This document shows, one piece after another, positions 62,501 to 64,000 of a DNA stretch of 64,000 nt. The notes beneath the pieces were generated by a model. It did not search any database and was not told the DNA's origin. It saw only the letters and a program-made list of their open reading frames with translations. How positions within the stretch are numbered: position 1 is the stretch's first letter; each line of letters opens with the position of its first letter. The DNA is from UBA2108 sp002713215 (GTDB taxonomy: Bacteria > Bacteroidota > Bacteroidia > Flavobacteriales_G > Salibacteraceae). Made by a program: the position numbers and the translations under genes. The DNA is taken from contig CALAPY010000091.1 in the NCBI GenBank assembly GCA_937891015.1, positions 1-64,000 on the forward strand, in the 5' to 3' direction.

Positions 62501-64000
62501 CGTATCTACCCGTATTGAATCTACCCGAACATCGTATTTAATTCCCTGGAATTGGTAAGCACCAATATCCGGATTAGGCGTTCTCGAGCTATCCAAAATG
62601 TCCTTACTAATTCCCGTAACTACACTTCCTTTGTTGTCTAGTGAGGCTCGATAAGGTTTAAGCAGTGTATCGGATAAAAAATACGGATCAATCGAAAGGG
62701 AATTGGATTCGTAACTTGCTCCTTGTATTGCACTTAAATTGGCATACTTAGTTGTTCCATATTGCGCTAGCGTATCATTTGTAGAATACAAATTGTTATA
62801 CGTTGAGGTAGCAGTGGCATCTGTTGAAATTGCATAGGTTTCTCCCATACTTTCAACAACGATGTTATTGTTTGACAATACAACTCCCGAACCTGAAACG
62901 GATAATCCCGTACCATTTCCTGAAGGATAGGCAGTTGTTCTCTCAATATAAATGGTATTGTGATGAACCAGAACCGTATCTGTGCCTCCTGGTGAACTGC
63001 TTATATTCATCCCCACTAAATCACTTCCTTTCTTGGCCTTTAAATGAATGGAGTTGTTATAAAATTCGTAATGATTATTTTCATTACCTACCGTTCCTAA
63101 AACATCTATGGCATGTAACCTTGCCTGTGAATCGAAATCTATGTAGTTATTGTAAACAAATGCCCTCTTTGCTGTAAGCGCCATAACACCCGTCCAGGAA
63201 TTTGATGCGGGCGGCCTGCTGAGATTGTTATCGTAAACCTGAACCTCCATGGCTTGCAAAGCAAATGGTTGACGCCCTGCAATCACCTCACAATCATGAA
63301 CAGACACAAAAGTTTGAAACTGATTGGCACCACCAAGGTGTACCGCTTCGTGATCAAAATGGCATTTTTTCACTTCCAGACTATCTACATTTCCATCTGT
63401 CTTGCGAATTGCATAACGAAAGTTATTCGTGCCAAAAAATTTGCAATCGTCAATTTCCATATTGGAAATGTTAGACCCTGTAAAAGCAATATAGGGTCTT
63501 GTTAGATTAGCACCAAAATCACTAAATGATATTCCTTTAATGGTGATGTAACCGGATTCTGAAATTTCCCATAAACCATCACGACCAGAAGCCGTGCTAT
63601 CCGCCAATAGTACTGAGTCGGTATTTGCCGGGTCCGCCTGGAAAGTTACCCTTCCACTATCTCCCACATTGTATATTTCGGTTAAGGTCAAGGTTTCATT
63701 ATACGTTCCTTGTCTGATATTAAAGGTTACGTCATCACAAATACCCAAATTATTGAGGTCAGCTACGGCAGCTGAAATGGTTGCATAATCCGGAGAACTT
63801 CCTCCAATGGTTTTTGTCCCACTTAATCCATCACATACATAGGTGTATTCGTAGGCGCCAACGCTTGGTTTGGTTAGGCTTCTGGAACTATCACGAATGT
63901 CGGCTGTAATCCCCACAATTGGAGTTCCTGCAGATTCAAGATCTGATACACGAGGAATGAGGGTACTATCGTTTTTAAATCTTGGATTAACAGTTAAGGA
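56549..64000 (-). CDS. Giant T9SS-secreted repeat protein (5' end beyond the window)
   Basis: At least 2,480 codons; the frame stays open to the right edge without a convincing start, so the GTG at 63916 is not the real start. The order seen is: a right-handed beta-helix region (ATISAAVADLNNLGICDDVT, then repeats such as GLWEISESGYITIKGISF and SNMEIDDCKFFG); CARDB-like and Ig-like parts (61800-62540); about 14 tandem 75-80-residue modules of the form xLCxxxxxxxLxxGxPxGGxYxGxGV...YTYTDxNGCS (about 58500-61790); four SprB-like repeats (57410-58270); an FnIII-like part; and a type A T9SS sorting domain (VYPNPSNGEFNIRF, LRVYDVRGKIVTEK, SDGMYYLQVVSNGK). It is a likely surface adhesin or filament. 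It is followed by the CHU_C protein gene after 6 bp. Confidence 0.9.
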   Translation of the reverse strand, partial: SLTVNPRFKNDSTLIPRVSDLESAGTPIVGITADIRDSSRSLTKPSVGAYEYTYVCDGLSGTKTIGGSSPDYATISAAVADLNNLGICDDVTFNIRQGTYNETLTLTEIYNVGDSGRVTFQADPANTDSVLLADSTASGRDGLWEISESGYITIKGISFSDFGANLTRPYIAFTGSNISNMEIDDCKFFGTNNFRYAIRKTDGNVDSLEVKKCHFDHEAVHLGGANQFQTFVSVHDCEVIAGRQPFALQAMEVQVYDNNLSRPPASNSWTGVMALTAKRAFVYNNYIDFDSQARLHAIDVLGTVGNENNHYEFYNNSIHLKAKKGSDLVGMNISSSPGGTDTVLVHHNTIYIERTTAYPSGNGTGLSVSGSGVVLSNNNIVVESMGETYAISTDATATSTYNNLYSTNDTLAQYGTTKYANLSAIQGASYESNSLSIDPYFLSDTLLKPYRASLDNKGSVVTGISKDILDSSRTPNPDIGAYQFQGIKYDVRVDSIRVDTLCAGSHTISAFVKNISDSTITDAKLSVFAKVFGGAYQDLGAVSISDTLKKDSAAWVRGGAYNFSPNVNYIIKAQIDTLNGYLDDDPSNNVTIDTVKTNPNPIAGIPSVVACDGDSLKLNAIGGKTYRWFGPNSFVDSVQNPRRAGVNSSFAGTYTVEVRDSNYCIDSASITLAIDTAPKPNLPADTSICVGQTITISAVVDPQAAYSWNIGETAPAITVDSASTYVVIMTDLKGCRGSDTIKLDVFAVPTVSFTKDPGLICTNSSSFVLDIATPKGGKYIGALVSNDTILLPGLAGSYPLSYSYVDSNGCGGVIDTVAVVKAAPTVTVSPIVDYCSNGVVDTITEHGPKGGMFFSSLGIVNDTIGTYNPQLVGTNSDTIGYQYTSLNGCSDTAYRTVTINDTLPVVLSDTSVCSNGGTFLLKQAPAVTAAGYTGSYTGSSALVGNYYNPFLATGIDTLQYSVTDTNSCVSSGSIKVTIDTIPIVALPNLSICVNADNIKLTTGTPGGGNYWFGRGVRNDSLVPSLSGVGLDTVKYSYTSPGNGCSDTVSNLTTVFDYPVVGFTLPDSVLRRCEDAVPVILSGYFPLGGVFSGPGLDSTKTEFLSDSTGFGNHVITYTYTDANGCSNFATDTITVDSLPGVTLNLPFSSICINDTALALTGGSPSGGIYTGNGVDTSGVFSPSVAGVRSSNLITYSFTSSTTGCSNKDSVSVSVDSLTPITLGLIPDYCINVGLDTLSQGSINSGSFLYRGKGVKNSNEYDPVQAGLGKDTIEYIFTNLLGCTDTLSQVIDVHDTTAVSLNIPASYQQVCKNEPAFTLGFGNPGGGTYNALPAIVSNSFNPALASIGSHSLVYTYVNSNSCTTSTSGKIQVDSVPVVSITAATYCLNDGNQTLKLGLPLGGKFTGPGMVNDSVFSPLLAGTGSSVIRYTYTVGSTGCTDYADTTFKVNPYPTVSLSSLAAVCENKSPYNLNAGATTGSISYYTGKGITDTASGTFNPMVAGVDNHTITYTGVNGFGCSNSTIQNLRVDSVPTVTLDTLADLCIDATSFKLTGGKPSILGTGVYSGKGVNGNFYYPLFKGVGVDTLIYQFTDLKGCTSSDTQTVAINQLPVITTTSWPSLCIRSDSFVLTGATPIGGKYTGAYFVDTANQKFSPDSVGVFSVRYSYTDSNQCSSYKDQSIQVRELPDVRLAFLNSICKNISPFTLVGGTPIGTTGVYGGNGVVGSNYVPDSAQGGSDSLWYAYTDKFGCSDTAYHMLRLDSATPVTGTPLPELCKGSPNLDLNTYYSPAGGSFSGINIFGSTMFVKSLSAGSYPFVYEFTDTNNCISDIRDTVQIHPNPTLVLSNDTAICDGESLSLSASGGISYSWSTGHQTSSISQSPDTTKLYAVTVTNQFNCESEGSVLVTVHENYSIFTSSTPSVCGSATGVGYISVSRGKSPFQYYWSDGERNPSNTGLVAGSYTVTVEDANSCEQYATVDVSDKNAPDVSLDSIKHNACYSSTEGYISLGISNASLMNISWSNGARQSSISNLNSGIYSVRVVDTSGCTTVKSYEITSPDEVLLSSVLNQPDCDSTDGYIIVDVKGGTPGYTYNWLGQTSTTDSLNGVGAGRYTLVVGDAKQCSDTFDFTLNNSSRPLFKLDSITNVSCGNNNGGIYISSIDSVKSYQWSSGPTSQDLTGVALGTYSVTLTDTSGCKSVDLFTIDPGVPVSAPICYVTYDSASTYNKIVWDTNGTPGVAGYSVVRESAVKGVYFNLTQVLKGAKPEFIDSSLNTSFNVGNYSIRTYDNCGVESDAAPIHKSVLLSTEKISDQIIQLNWSTYQGLSINGYYIFRYSTSEGFRLLDSTSANVRSYNDFNVLRDEHSLFYFVMVRSTGPCAPSGSVISNYSTNFGTGVYINVPEIASEVGYSVYPNPSNGEFNIRFQGHSVDPILLRVYDVRGKIVTEKTLKEASPNESYSLKLLEVSDGMYYLQVVSNGKVSTVQLLINQ

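Noticed and set aside
1..64000. CRISPR arrays, tRNA and rRNA genes
   Set aside because: No short regularly spaced repeats with unique spacers were seen, and I found no tRNA or rRNA signature. The only short tandem repeat is TATTGGA x5 at 51414-51448.

Overview
The window comes from a Bacteroidota genome, most likely of the Flavobacteriia type. Supporting signs are TAnnTTTG-type promoter boxes, giant secreted proteins with type IX secretion (T9SS) sorting domains or gliding-motility C-terminal (CHU_C) domains, a PorP/SprF protein, SprB-like repeats, and Bacteroidota-style RHS (YD-repeat) proteins.

Layout. Positions 1-8066 hold an array of silent RHS C-terminal toxin-tip cassettes on the minus strand. 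I name them E, D, C and B from left to right. Each has a short RHS core end, a variable tip, and one or two likely immunity genes whose products are exported, lipid-anchored or membrane-embedded. Positions 7930-26519 hold two perfect tandem copies of a 9,295-bp unit. Each unit carries tip A, its TPR lipoprotein, and a recombinase module: an AAA+-type ATPase, two tyrosine recombinases, a LuxR-type HTH protein, a RadC/JAMM protein, an AbiC-like membrane protein, and a divergent XRE regulator plus zinc-ribbon protein. Positions 25697-45336 hold a secreted-toxin operon (minus strand): two small exported proteins, an 875-codon secreted protein, a 2,124-aa SpvB/TcB-like protein, a LolA-like protein, and a 3,013-aa full-length RHS protein whose tip is A. 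Positions 45560-51406 are more ordinary (plus strand): a lipoprotein, a sugar transferase, 3-hydroxybutyryl-CoA dehydrogenase and a CcoI-type copper P-type ATPase. Positions 51477-64000 (minus strand) hold PorP/SprF, a CHU_C-domain protein and a giant T9SS-secreted repeat protein cut by the right edge.

How it seems to work (inference). All three junctions of the duplicated unit fall on one 19-bp sequence (7930-7948, 17225-17243, 26520-26538). It encodes FGMVQP at the end of the RHS core. Near matches sit at the same codons in the other silent tips. This fits a recombinase-bearing circular element that carries a new toxin tip and immunity gene, integrates inside the RHS gene at the core/tip junction, and puts its own tip in frame while pushing the older tip downstream. 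Loss of both copies would fuse the core in frame to tip B. Immunity genes are followed by a shared GATAC(AACTAGC) motif and a bulged hairpin, and next to the recombinase modules also by a terminator, so the cassettes have conserved ends on both sides. The left edge of the window looks like the end of a further, different recombinase module. I regard this as the main candidate for an undescribed system: site-specific, recombinase-driven toxin-tip replacement with an archive of displaced tips.
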